DNA of 64,000 bases from Henriciella marina (lineage in GTDB: Bacteria > Pseudomonadota > Alphaproteobacteria > Caulobacterales > Hyphomonadaceae). A program made the position numbers and the translations under genes. The DNA is taken from NCBI RefSeq assembly GCF_027213945.1, contig NZ_JAPWGW010000001.1, positions 62,001-126,000 of the forward strand, written 5' to 3'. The stretch's first letter is position 1. Each line of letters starts with the position of its first letter. Shown one piece after another: positions 51,927 through 60,094 of this stretch. Below the pieces are notes generated by a model. The model had not been told where the DNA came from. It did no database searches and was given only the letters and a program-made list of their open reading frames with translations.

Positions 51927-54572
51927 ATGACAAATTCATCCGCCTCCCAAACCTTCATCAATATCGGTGAGCGCACGAACGTCACCGGCTCGGCGAAATT
52001 CCGGAACCTTATCAAGGCGGGCGACTATGATGCCGCCGTCGATGTCGCACGCCAACAGGTCGAGAATGGCGCCCAGATCATCGACGTGAACATGGATGAA
52101 GGCATGCTCGACGGCGTCGAGGCGATGACGACCTTCCTCAACCTCATCGCTGCCGAACCCGACATTGCGCGCGTCCCGGTCATGATCGACAGCTCCAAAT
52201 GGGAGGTAATCGAGGCCGGCCTCAAATGCGTGCAGGGCAAGGCCATCGTGAACTCCATCTCGCTCAAGGCAGGCGAGGAACAGTTCTTCGAGCAGGCCCG
52301 CAAGGTCATGGCCTATGGCGCCGCCACCGTGGTGATGGCGTTCGATGAAGACGGCCAGGCCGACACCGCCGAACGCAAGATCGAGATCTGCACCCGCGCC
52401 TACAAGCTGCTGACCGAAGAAATCGGCTTCCCGCCGGAAGACATCATTTTTGACCCGAATATCTTCGCCGTCGCCACCGGCATCGAAGAGCACAATAATT
52501 ACGCCGTCGACTTCATCGAGGCGTGCAAGGCGATCCGCGCAAACCTGCCGCACTGCCATATCTCCGGCGGTCTTTCGAACGTCTCCTTCTCCTTCCGGGG
52601 CAATGAAATCGTGCGCCGGGCCATGCACTCGGTATTTCTCTACCACGCGATCCCGGCCGGCCTCGACATGGCGATCGTCAATGCCGGCCAGCTCGACATC
52701 TATGACAATATCGACCCGGAGCTGCGCGAGGCCGTCGAGGACGTGATCCTCAACCGCCGCGACGACGGAACCGAACGCCTTCTCGACCTTGCCGAGCAGT
52801 ATCGCGGCCAGAAAGGCGAGGTGAAGAAAAAGGATATGAGCTGGCGCGAGCAGCCGGTGGAAAAACGTCTCGAACACGCGCTTGTCCGGGGCATCACCGA
52901 GTTTGTGGTCGAGGACACAGAAGAAGCCCGCCAGAAGGCCGAGCGCCCGCTCCACGTCATTGAAGGCCCCCTGATGGACGGTATGAATGTCGTTGGCGAC
53001 CTCTTTGGCGCGGGCAAGATGTTCCTGCCGCAAGTCGTGAAGTCAGCTCGCGTCATGAAAGCCGCTGTGGCACATCTGACGCCCTATATCGAGGAAGAGC
53101 AGAAGCGGCTTGGCCTCGACAAGGTGTCCAATGGCAAAGTCGTTCTCGCCACTGTGAAAGGCGACGTACACGATATCGGCAAGAATATTGTCGGCGTGGT
53201 TCTTGGCTGTAACGGTTATGACATTGTCGATCTTGGCGTCATGGTTCCGGCAGAGAAGATCCTTGAGACCGCTATCGAGGAAAAAGCCGACATGATCGGG
53301 CTTTCCGGCCTGATCACGCCGTCGTTGGACGAAATGGTCTTTGTCGCTGCAGAAATGGAACGCCAGGGCATCCATCTGCCGCTCCTGATTGGCGGTGCAA
53401 CGACGTCGCCAGCCCACACCGCCGTCAAGATCGACCCGGTCTTTCCGTCAGCCCCGGTCATCCATGTCAGCGATGCCAGCCGCGCAGTTGGTGTTGTCAG
53501 CGCGATGATGAACGAGGCAGACCGCGAAACGCTCTGGGGTACAACGAGATCGCGCTATGACCGCATCCGCGAGAGCCGCGCAGGCGGGCCACCAACGCCG
53601 CGCTTGCCGATTGGCGAAGCCCGCGAACTCGCATTTAACGCCACCGAAGCCTCAGCCCCGGCCCCCACCTTTACCGGGGTGCGGACGTTCGACGACGTCG
53701 ATCTCTCGGAGCTTGCCGCCTATATCGACTGGACCCCTTATTTCATGAGCTGGGATCTGGCGGGTAACTTCCCGCAGATCCTTGAGGATGAGAAAGTCGG
53801 CGAGGCCGCCTCCGACCTCTGGCGGGACACGCAGGTCATGCTCCAACGCCTGCTTGGCGAGGGCTGGTTCAAACCGAAAGCGACGATTGGTTTCTGGGAA
53901 GCAAAACGCGTCGGCGACGATATCGAGCTTGCTTCGGGTGAAAAGCTTCACACCCTCCGCCAGCAAATGAAGAAGACCAATGAACGGCCGAACCTCGCCC
54001 TGTCGGACTTCCTGTCGCCCGAGGGTGACCATATCGGCGCGTTTTGCGTCACTTCGGGCAATGAAGCCGACGAGATGGCGAAAGAGTTCAAGGCCAATGG
54101 CGACGACTATTCTGCGATCATGGTCCAGGCGCTGGCTGACCGTTTTGCCGAAGCCATGGCCGAATACATGCATGAGAAGGTCAGGAAAGAACTCTGGGGC
54201 TATGATCCAGACGAGGCTTATGACTGCAACGACCTCATCAAGGAAAAGTATTGCGGCATCCGGCCTGCCCCCGGCTATCCTGCCCAGCCTGACCACACCG
54301 AAAAAGAGCTTATCTTCAAGCTTCTCGAAGCCGAAGAGCGGATCGGCGTCTCGCTGACGACCAGCTTCGCGATGAGCCCGGCGCCGTCGGTCTCGGGTCT
54401 CTACTTTGCCCATCCCGAAAGCGCCTATTTCGCCGTCGGCCGCATCGAGAAAGACCAGGTCGAGGACTATGCGCGCCGCAAGGGCTGGGACACGCGGACC
54501 GCCGAACGCTGGCTCGCCCCGATCCTGAATTATGATCCTTACGCCACAAACACCGATGAGGAAGCTGCGTGA
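51927..54572 (+). CDS. metH: Methionine synthase, folate/B12/activation half (split MetH)
   Basis: 881 aa carrying the pterin-binding, cobalamin-binding and reactivation domains. Pterin part: [20 protein letters not shown] near 10, [12 protein letters not shown] near 52. Cobalamin-binding motif DxHxxG is Asp413-Val-His415-Asp-Ile-Gly418, with [13 protein letters not shown] near 458 and [11 protein letters not shown] near 490. The activation domain has the SAM-binding [12 protein letters not shown] near 786 and [19 protein letters not shown] near 830. It needs cobalamin, which the btu operon imports. It overlaps the VOC gene by 4 bases (GTGA). Confidence 0.95.
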   Translation: MTNSSASQTFINIGERTNVTGSAKFRNLIKAGDYDAAVDVARQQVENGAQIIDVNMDEGMLDGVEAMTTFLNLIAAEPDIARVPVMIDSSKWEVIEAGLKCVQGKAIVNSISLKAGEEQFFEQARKVMAYGAATVVMAFDEDGQADTAERKIEICTRAYKLLTEEIGFPPEDIIFDPNIFAVATGIEEHNNYAVDFIEACKAIRANLPHCHISGGLSNVSFSFRGNEIVRRAMHSVFLYHAIPAGLDMAIVNAGQLDIYDNIDPELREAVEDVILNRRDDGTERLLDLAEQYRGQKGEVKKKDMSWREQPVEKRLEHALVRGITEFVVEDTEEARQKAERPLHVIEGPLMDGMNVVGDLFGAGKMFLPQVVKSARVMKAAVAHLTPYIEEEQKRLGLDKVSNGKVVLATVKGDVHDIGKNIVGVVLGCNGYDIVDLGVMVPAEKILETAIEEKADMIGLSGLITPSLDEMVFVAAEMERQGIHLPLLIGGATTSPAHTAVKIDPVFPSAPVIHVSDASRAVGVVSAMMNEADRETLWGTTRSRYDRIRESRAGGPPTPRLPIGEARELAFNATEASAPAPTFTGVRTFDDVDLSELAAYIDWTPYFMSWDLAGNFPQILEDEKVGEAASDLWRDTQVMLQRLLGEGWFKPKATIGFWEAKRVGDDIELASGEKLHTLRQQMKKTNERPNLALSDFLSPEGDHIGAFCVTSGNEADEMAKEFKANGDDYSAIMVQALADRFAEAMAEYMHEKVRKELWGYDPDEAYDCNDLIKEKYCGIRPAPGYPAQPDHTEKELIFKLLEAEERIGVSLTTSFAMSPAPSVSGLYFAHPESAYFAVGRIEKDQVEDYARRKGWDTRTAERWLAPILNYDPYATNTDEEAA

Positions 54573-54964
54573 GCGCCAGCTTCATTTCCCAGGTGACGCT
54601 GGTCGTACCAGATTATGACGAGGCGATTGCCTTTTATGTCGACGGTCTCGGTTTTGAGCTTCTGGAAGACACGCCCAGAGGCGAGGGCAAGAGATGGGTT
54701 CGCGTTGCGCCGCCGGGCGCTCAAACGGCGCTACTTCTCGCGAAGGCTGATGGGCCTGAGCAGGTCCGGGCGATTGGCCAGCAAACCGGAGGGCGGGTCG
54801 GCTTCTTCCTCGAAGTCAGCAGTTTCGACGAAGCCCACAAGGCCATGTCAGACAAGGGCGTCGAATTCCTCGAAGCGCCGCGCCATGAACCCTATGGATC
54901 GGTTGCGGTTTTTTGCGACCCGTTTGGCAATTGCTGGGACCTGATCCAGTCGCGTCGTAGCTAA
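54569..54964 (+). CDS. VOC/glyoxalase-fold protein
   Basis: 131-aa single-domain VOC protein, GTG start in the metH stop. [20 protein letters not shown] near 5, [21 protein letters not shown] near 75 and [18 protein letters not shown] near 109 are typical metal-binding strand positions. Probably transcribed with the met operon. Substrate unknown; could be an extradiol dioxygenase-like or resistance-type protein. Confidence 0.85.
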   Translation: MSASFISQVTLVVPDYDEAIAFYVDGLGFELLEDTPRGEGKRWVRVAPPGAQTALLLAKADGPEQVRAIGQQTGGRVGFFLEVSSFDEAHKAMSDKGVEFLEAPRHEPYGSVAVFCDPFGNCWDLIQSRRS

Positions 54965-55056
54965 ACGGCACTCCCCTTTGGCGCAAACCAGCACGTGCGG
55001 CCGCTGCACGGTTCGCTCAGCGGTTTGACCTTCGGATTTTGACGAGACAGCCCGCC

Positions 55057-55431
55057 CTATGGCGGCGCAGCCAGATGGTGCAGTGACGGTGTATTGGCGG
55101 TGCACGCAGGGTGCAGCGACGGTGTTTCGCGAAACTGCGGCTGGAAGAGCGCGGCAAGTTCGCCAAGATCGAGCGGAAGGAGCCGCGTCCACGGCGTGCG
55201 GTCGAAATCCTCGCCGAGCAGGCAGCGCGCGCGGCGCTCTGCCTCGCTGTCGGCCATATGCGTGACATAGATGATGCCGGTGCGCCCGACCGTATAGAGC
55301 ACGGTCTCGCGCCCTTCCAGTGCGGCCTCATACAGCGTTATCCAGAGCCGCAAGATGTAAAGCCACAGCACCGGCCAGAAGACGGGCGGCACATGGGCAT
55401 GCATGAGGCGTATCTGCTCGTGGCTGATCAT
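55057..55431 (-). CDS. Hypothetical membrane-associated protein
   Basis: Unrecognised 124-aa protein. A hydrophobic segment (VPPVFWPVLWLYILRLWITL, about 14-33) suggests one membrane helix near the N-terminus; the rest holds TVLYTVGRTGIIYVTHMADS and LPLDLGELAALFQPQ and ends in a His/Pro-rich tail. The tail is encoded by DNA with two copies of a GTGCAG-GACGGTGT-like direct repeat, so the C-terminus may be unstable or recently extended. Nothing in the neighbourhood hints at a role. Confidence 0.6.
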   Translation of the reverse strand: MISHEQIRLMHAHVPPVFWPVLWLYILRLWITLYEAALEGRETVLYTVGRTGIIYVTHMADSEAERRARCLLGEDFDRTPWTRLLPLDLGELAALFQPQFRETPSLHPACTANTPSLHHLAAPP

Positions 55432-55601
55432 GCCGCAAGCTTAAGGGTGGATCAGAAAAGGGCGGATGAATTTATTTCACCCATCATTTCCAAGAGCCGA
55501 GGCCTGAACAGCCAGCATTGATGATGTTCATTTTTTCTATGTCTGAGGTTGGCGCTGCGTACATCGTGTTCTAGGAACCGAAGCCCTGCAAAGGAGCTGC
55601 A

Positions 55602-56378
55602 ATGCTTGTCTATGTCGCCACATGGCCGCGCTGCGGAAACGCGCTGACGCGCAACCTGCTATTGCTGAATTTCCGGATACTGACTGCGAATGGGTACCCT
55701 TCAGACGCGCCCAAATCCAAGCGGTTGAAACCAGAATATTTCGGCGACTTTGTCCGTTATTACCAGGTTGGCTACCCGCCCTATATCGGCCTCAAGAACA
55801 ACGCGCTTCAGCGCCTCAAAGACAATCCGCAGCTGCGCCGTGACTGCGCCGCCCTCAGCGAGATCTTCTTCGTCAAAACGCATGAGCTGCCGCCCGAAGA
55901 CCCGATTGAGGGCGAAGCCTATATCTGCATGACCCGGCACCCGGTCCGCGCCGTCGCCTCGTTCAGGAAACTTCGCACCAGCTATGACCTTAGCAGCATT
56001 CTGGCCGGGTCGTATGCCGGAGGGCGCTATGATGACTGGCACGAGGCCTGGGACGCCTGCGATATGCCCAATGTTACTGTGCGCTATGAAGACGTGGTCG
56101 GCGACCCGGGCGTCCTGATACGCCCGGTCAGTACGCTCATCGACCGCCCCGTACCTGATTTTATACGAAAAATGCCGTTGGCGGTCAGCAAGGAAATGAA
56201 TCCCGACCGCAATCCCGGCCTCTTTTTGAATGGCTGGCGCAAGGTTCTGACAGAACAGGAAGCGGCCCGGGTCTGGGCGGAGCTGGGTGAGACCGCCTCT
56301 CGCTATGGCTACGATGACCTTTTGTCTGGCTCTCCTGAACGCGAGGCGGAAGCCCGTTCAGAGATTCGCACCGGCTAG
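55602..56378 (+). CDS. Sulfotransferase-family protein
   Basis: 258-aa PAPS-dependent sulfotransferase-like enzyme. The 5'-phosphosulfate loop is VATWPRCGNALTRNLLL (6-22; compare T-Y-P-R-S-G-N in the family), and the 3'-phosphate site is MTRHPVRAVASFRKL near 115. RYEDVVGDP near 165 is the usual acceptor-side helix. Predicted cytoplasmic; acceptor unknown. Ribosome site AAAGGAG at 55588. It meets the carbonic anhydrase gene tail to tail with a 4-base overlap. Confidence 0.82.
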   Translation: MLVYVATWPRCGNALTRNLLLLNFRILTANGYPSDAPKSKRLKPEYFGDFVRYYQVGYPPYIGLKNNALQRLKDNPQLRRDCAALSEIFFVKTHELPPEDPIEGEAYICMTRHPVRAVASFRKLRTSYDLSSILAGSYAGGRYDDWHEAWDACDMPNVTVRYEDVVGDPGVLIRPVSTLIDRPVPDFIRKMPLAVSKEMNPDRNPGLFLNGWRKVLTEQEAARVWAELGETASRYGYDDLLSGSPEREAEARSEIRTG

Positions 56379-57112
56379 ACCGTATCGAAGAAGTCCACAA
56401 AGCCTGTATCGAGGTGATAGTAAGCACCTACAACTTTCACCCGCCCTTCGCGCTGCGGCTCTAGCAAGAGCGGGTCGGAATCTTCACGAAGGCTGCGCAC
56501 AACTCGGCGAACATTCTGTTTCACGGCGTTTTCAGTCTCATCACCTTCAGCCCCGCGCGCTTCAAGCACCGCCGGGATGATCGGTTCGACCATGCCGCCA
56601 ATTGAGCCGGGGAAGCGGGCATTCTCCTCAACAACAGACATCGCCGCTTTCACTGCGCCGCAGCTTTCATGCCCCATGACGACTACGAGCGGCACGCCGA
56701 GTTCAGCAACGGCATATTCGATCGATCCCATCGCCACGGTATCAACGGTGTTTCCGGCATTGCGGATAATGAAAAGCTCGCCGAGCCCCCGCCCAAAAAG
56801 AAGTTCCGGCGGCACCCGACTGTCAGAGCAGGTCACATAGGCGACAAAGGGTGCCTGACCACGTGCGAGTTCAAGTTTGCGCTCCGCGCTGATATCGGGG
56901 TTGGCGGTGCGGCCTTGCAGGAAGGCCTCATTCCCCTCTTTCAGGAGCGCCAAGGCCCCGTCGGCATCAAGTGTCGTGCGCCCATCGCGGGTTGGCGCAG
57001 CCGCAATGGGCGCCGCCGCTTGTGCAACGGCGTTCGACGCGCCACCGGCCAATGCAATACCGGCAGCCCCGCTCGAAGCGATCAGACCGCGACGTGAAAT
57101 CTTGTTGTTCAT
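56375..57112 (-). CDS. Beta-class carbonic anhydrase, Tat-exported
   Basis: 245-aa zinc enzyme, CO2 to bicarbonate. A twin-arginine signal (SRRGLIASSG, residues 6-15) sends it to the periplasm. Active-site residues: Cys95, Asp97, Arg99 in TCSDSRVPPE and His148, Cys151 in GHESCGAV. All zinc ligands are intact. Upstream on the same strand are a small Arg-rich ORF and a hairpin with U-tract, and a LysR regulator is divergent; regulation by these is likely. Confidence 0.92.
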   Translation of the reverse strand: MNNKISRRGLIASSGAAGIALAGGASNAVAQAAAPIAAAPTRDGRTTLDADGALALLKEGNEAFLQGRTANPDISAERKLELARGQAPFVAYVTCSDSRVPPELLFGRGLGELFIIRNAGNTVDTVAMGSIEYAVAELGVPLVVVMGHESCGAVKAAMSVVEENARFPGSIGGMVEPIIPAVLEARGAEGDETENAVKQNVRRVVRSLREDSDPLLLEPQREGRVKVVGAYYHLDTGFVDFFDTV

Positions 57113-57131
57113 GGCACTTCTCCAAATCTGG

Positions 57132-57192
57132 TAAAAAATGTCGCGGGCGCCCGGTATGGGAGGTGAGAGGTGGGGAACTACCAGGCGCCCGC
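57132..57192 (-). terminator. Long hairpin with U-tract between small ORF and carbonic anhydrase
   Basis: On the minus strand GCGGGCGCC (57192-57184) and GGTA pair with TACC and GGCGCCCGC (57151-57143): 13 pairs with one mismatch, a 22-base pyrimidine-rich loop, then GACATTTTTT. It sits 20 bases before the carbonic anhydrase ATG, so it is either the terminator of the small gene or an attenuator. Confidence 0.75.
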
Positions 57193-57237
57193 AGGTAGCG
57201 ATCTGCTGTCAGGGGCAGCATCGCCATTGAAGTGAGA

Positions 57238-57375
57238 TCAGACAGGCCTGCGGTCTGAACTGTCACGCGGCTCAGGGTACGGGCGGTTCATCGCCGGTGC
57301 AGTTCGGACGGGCAGCGTTCGCCGCATCTTCCGGAAACGCTCACGGCGTCTGAGAATGGTGCGGGTACGGATCAC
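57238..57375 (-). CDS. Arg-rich 45-aa small ORF upstream of carbonic anhydrase
   Basis: A GTG-start ORF (57375-57373) with a strong ribosome site AAGAGGAG 9-10 bases upstream. Fourteen of 45 residues are Arg (starts IRTRTILRRRERFRKMRRTL). No signal or known domain. It lies between the LysR promoter region and the carbonic anhydrase. It could be a leader peptide, a small basic protein or chance coding; the ribosome site and the hairpin after it argue that it is real. The rest of 57113-57471 holds the hairpin and the OxyR-type site. Confidence 0.5.
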   Translation of the reverse strand: MIRTRTILRRRERFRKMRRTLPVRTAPAMNRPYPEPRDSSDRRPV

Positions 57376-57455
57376 GATAATTACTCCTCTTGGTTAGGTG
57401 ATCCTAATCTGGTTTGACTTTTCGATAGCTCCAATTGAAACAGGGCCCATTTTCT

Positions 57456-57470
57456 ATAGTTTGAAACTAT
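57456..57470. promoter_or_regulatory. OxyR-type LysR binding site
   Basis: ATAGTTTGAAACTAT: a perfect inverted repeat that fits the OxyR unit ATAGnTnnnAnCTAT at every fixed position (and T-N11-A of LysR sites). It ends 1 base before the LysR gene ATG. A second, weaker match at 57434 has the right 22-base phase but few fixed bases. Confidence 0.7.
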
Positions 57471-57471
57471 C

Positions 57472-58386
57472 ATGCGCCCGACCCTTCGCCAGCTTCAGTA
57501 CATCGTCGCCGTTGCAGACTGCGGGCGTTTTCATGAGGCTGCTCGACGTTTACATGTGAGCCAGCCGAGCCTCAGCACTCAGCTGGCCGAAGCCGAACTC
57601 GATCTTGGCGTCACAATTTTCGAACGTGGCAGGAATGGAGCGACGCCGACGCCTGTTGGCGCGGAGATCATTCGTCAGTCGCGCCGTATCCTGACCGAAG
57701 TCGAAGAACTTCGCACCCTGGCGCTTGGAGGCAAGCAGACCATCGCAGGCCGGATCAGGTTGGGCGTACTACCTTCGATTGGCCCCTATTTGCTGCCGCG
57801 CGTGACGCGCGAACTTCACACCAGGTTTCCGGACCTTCGCCTCAGTGTGAATGAATGCGATACGCTGGAGCTGGACCGTGGGCTCCGCGATGCCCGTTTC
57901 GACATCGTCATATCGACACCAGGCGACCATCCCGGCCTTCAAAGCATTGACCTGTTCGAGGAAAAGCTCTGGGTCTGCGGGCCTCCGGAGGATTTGCCTC
58001 TGGGCGACGCTGGCCCTGTCCGCCTATCACAGCTCTCAAAGCGCCCATTCCTGACGCTCGGCGCCGGGCATCGTCTTTCCAAACTGATCGGGGAGATCGC
58101 GCGCGAGGCGGGCACCACAATCAGTGCAGAGTATGAAGGATCAAGTCTCGACGCCGCTCGCCAGATGGCTGTCATGGGGGCCGGCTATGCCATTCTACCG
58201 AGCCTCTACGCCCTGTCAGAAGCCAAGCGCGACCCGGACTTCATCGTACGCGAGATCGATCACCCGCAATGCTGCCGACGGATCGGCCTTATCTGGCGAC
58301 CAAGCTCTCCCCTCGCCCGCGAGTTTCAGGAAGTCGCCAAGCTGATGCAAAGTGTCGCCGAGCGACTTTTGCTAGAGGAGGGATAG
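57472..58386 (+). CDS. OxyR-like LysR regulator lacking redox cysteines
   Basis: 304-aa LysR-type regulator with an OxyR-like chain: LRQLQYIVAVADCGRFHEAARR near 5 (HTH, by position), VSQPSLSTQLAEAELDLGV near 29, LGVLPSIGPYLLPRV near 97 and RIGLIWRPSSPLAREF near 270. In OxyR the sensor Cys199 sits in GHCLRD; here the matching place is GHRLSK, so Arg201 replaces it, and Ala210 replaces Cys208. It may be peroxide-insensitive, or sense something else. No ribosome site precedes its ATG because the palindrome occupies that place. Divergent from the small ORF/carbonic anhydrase pair. Confidence 0.85.
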   Translation: MRPTLRQLQYIVAVADCGRFHEAARRLHVSQPSLSTQLAEAELDLGVTIFERGRNGATPTPVGAEIIRQSRRILTEVEELRTLALGGKQTIAGRIRLGVLPSIGPYLLPRVTRELHTRFPDLRLSVNECDTLELDRGLRDARFDIVISTPGDHPGLQSIDLFEEKLWVCGPPEDLPLGDAGPVRLSQLSKRPFLTLGAGHRLSKLIGEIAREAGTTISAEYEGSSLDAARQMAVMGAGYAILPSLYALSEAKRDPDFIVREIDHPQCCRRIGLIWRPSSPLAREFQEVAKLMQSVAERLLLEEG

Positions 58387-58534
58387 GTCTCACACCCACC
58401 TGGGCCAGCATGACCGCCTTCCGGCCTACGCCGGAGAGGGCGTGTTCGAGGTGATGGGGCCGGTCTATGGATTTTAGTGATGAGGCAGCAACTCACCGCT
58501 GAGACGACGGCGTTGATGTTGATGCCCCCTTTAG

Positions 58535-58556
58535 CCCCTCTCCCAAGGGAGAGGGG
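58535..58556. repeat. 22-base perfect palindrome in an intergenic gap
   Basis: CCCCTCTCCC (58535-58544), AA, GGGAGAGGGG (58547-58556). The sequence is of the kind found as dispersed repeats in many bacterial genomes. It lies in the 220-base gap after the LysR gene; that gap also holds GCCTACGCCGGAG-like sequence and no gene. Termination is possible but there is no U-tract. Confidence 0.5.
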
Positions 58557-58606
58557 TACAGGTTCGCCCTACCCTTCCAGCCTATCATGCGCATTTGAAG
58601 CCGAGT

Positions 58607-59122
58607 TCACGATGAAGGCGTAAATGTCTCTACAACAAGCCACTTATCATTTATGCGGCAGTAAACTTCGGAAATATTCGGCTTCGGGTGCGCAACTGCA
58701 TCGGCAGCTTCTGGTCCGCAAGTATTGAATACCTGTCCAGTCCAATATGGGAGCATGCTTCGATCATAGTCGGCAAAATACATGAGGGCGACCGACTTTT
58801 CTGGATTGGTAGGGGCGCCGCTTGAGAGCGTGATGTATCCGAAGTCTGAGACACCTGCTTCTGCGGGGTAAAAACTGACAGCGACGACCGCGAATTGCCG
58901 ACGCAAATCCGCCTCCACAGAGCCCTGTGGCGCGCCCCGCTCAAGGGCCTCGATGCTGCGCCCGAGCACATCTGTATGCTCCTCGTAAAAGGCAATGGCG
59001 TCGGCAATGCTGACCGCAGTCGAGTCACCGGTATTAGACCTTGCAGCGCGATCAACATTATCGAACGGCCTGCCACATGCGCTTAACAAAAGCGCGGAAA
59101 GGAGCAGGCCGGTTCTCTTCAT
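58607..59122 (-). CDS. Hypothetical lipoprotein
   Basis: Unrecognised 171-aa exported protein. Signal and lipobox LSAC (Cys16), then a helical segment ISIADAIAFYEEHTDVLG near 39 and a mixed alpha/beta region with two Cys (NTCGPEAADA near 133; VYCRIND near 154) that could form a disulfide. Genes on both sides are unrelated. The stop codon of the downstream gene's neighbour (GST) is close (8 bases), so it may share the GST transcript. Confidence 0.7.
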   Translation of the reverse strand: MKRTGLLLSALLLSACGRPFDNVDRAARSNTGDSTAVSIADAIAFYEEHTDVLGRSIEALERGAPQGSVEADLRRQFAVVAVSFYPAEAGVSDFGYITLSSGAPTNPEKSVALMYFADYDRSMLPYWTGQVFNTCGPEAADAVAHPKPNISEVYCRINDKWLVVETFTPSS

Positions 59123-59130
59123 GCTAGAAG

Positions 59131-59997
59131 CTATCCTTCCAGCTTGTCCTGCGTCTTCGTATCGAAGTCGCTGGCGTCGTGGCGTTCGCGGAGCTGCGAA
59201 CTCGGGTCGCCGAAGGTTCGGTTGACCATACGGCCGCGTTGGACGGCTTCGCGTTCGGCGAGCTGGTCGGTCCAGCGGATCACGTTCTTGTATTCATGGA
59301 CCTGCAGGAACTCGCCTGCCTCATAGATGATGCCCTTGGCGAGGGCGCCATACCACGGCCAGATCGCCATATCGGCGATGGAGTATTCGTCGCCAGCCAT
59401 GAATTCGCGGTCAGCGAGGTTGCGGTCCAGCACATCCATCTGGCGCTTTGCCTCCATGGCGAAGCGGTCGATGGCGTATTCAATCTTGAACGGGGCATAG
59501 GCGTAGAAGTGGCCAAAGCCGCCGCCGAGATAAGGCGCTGAGCCCATCTGCCAGAACAGCCAGTTCATGGCCTCTGTGCGCTTATGGTGATCTTCCGGCA
59601 GGAAGGCGCCGAACTTGTTGGCGAGATAAAGCAGGATCGAGCCGCTTTCGAAGACGCGGGTGACCGGGTCAGTCGTGTGGTCGGCCATGACCGGGATCTT
59701 GGAGTTCGGATTGAGGTCGACATAGCCAGAGCTGAACTGGTCGCCCTCACCGATATTGATCAGCCAGGCATCATACTCGGCGCCCGTGTGACCGGCGGCC
59801 AGAAGCTCTTCCAGCATGATGGTGACTTTGACGCCATTTGGCGTACCGAGCGAGTAAAGCTGGATCGGGTGCTTGCCGACAGGCAACTCTTTGTCATGCG
59901 TCGGGCCAGCGATCGGACGATTGATCTTGGCAAAACGCCCGCCGCTTTCCTTGTCCCAGGTCCAGACTTTCGGTGGGGTGTACTCGGTATCGCTCAT
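59131..59997 (-). CDS. yghU: Nu-class glutathione S-transferase YghU
   Basis: 288 aa from ATG 59997, the exact length of Escherichia coli YghU; the frame beyond 59997 is not supported. Motifs: VWTWDKESGGRFAKINRPIAG near 12-32, HPIQLYSLGTPNGVKVTIML near 43 (Thr/Asn glutathione site), NSKIPVMADH near 97 and AGDEYSIADMAIWPWYGAL near 200. Nu-class GSTs act as disulfide-bond reductases and peroxidases with glutathione. Confidence 0.92.
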   Translation of the reverse strand: MSDTEYTPPKVWTWDKESGGRFAKINRPIAGPTHDKELPVGKHPIQLYSLGTPNGVKVTIMLEELLAAGHTGAEYDAWLINIGEGDQFSSGYVDLNPNSKIPVMADHTTDPVTRVFESGSILLYLANKFGAFLPEDHHKRTEAMNWLFWQMGSAPYLGGGFGHFYAYAPFKIEYAIDRFAMEAKRQMDVLDRNLADREFMAGDEYSIADMAIWPWYGALAKGIIYEAGEFLQVHEYKNVIRWTDQLAEREAVQRGRMVNRTFGDPSSQLRERHDASDFDTKTQDKLEG

Positions 59998-60094
59998 GAG
60001 CTGTTCCTTCCTCGCTTTGTGCGAACTTGTCGCACAAGGAGGTAATGAGCGCCAAGACGCATTCAATCGGAACAAGGCTTTGTGATAGGACTGT

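Noticed and set aside
49819-54572. Frameshifted or broken metH
   Set aside because: Both halves are intact, start and stop cleanly at domain borders, and two complete genes lie between them; split MetH is a known natural form.
55070-55125. Two copies of a GTGCAG-GACGGTGT-like direct repeat as an attachment site
   Set aside because: The copies are short and imperfect, lie within one coding frame, and no integrase or tRNA gene is near.
55572-55600. GGAAC before the sulfotransferase gene as an EcfG promoter
   Set aside because: No CGTT at 16-18 bases; too close to the start codon.
57414-57460. Sigma-70 promoter TTGACT for the LysR gene
   Set aside because: No acceptable -10 lies 16-18 bases downstream of TTGACT; alternatives have wrong spacing.
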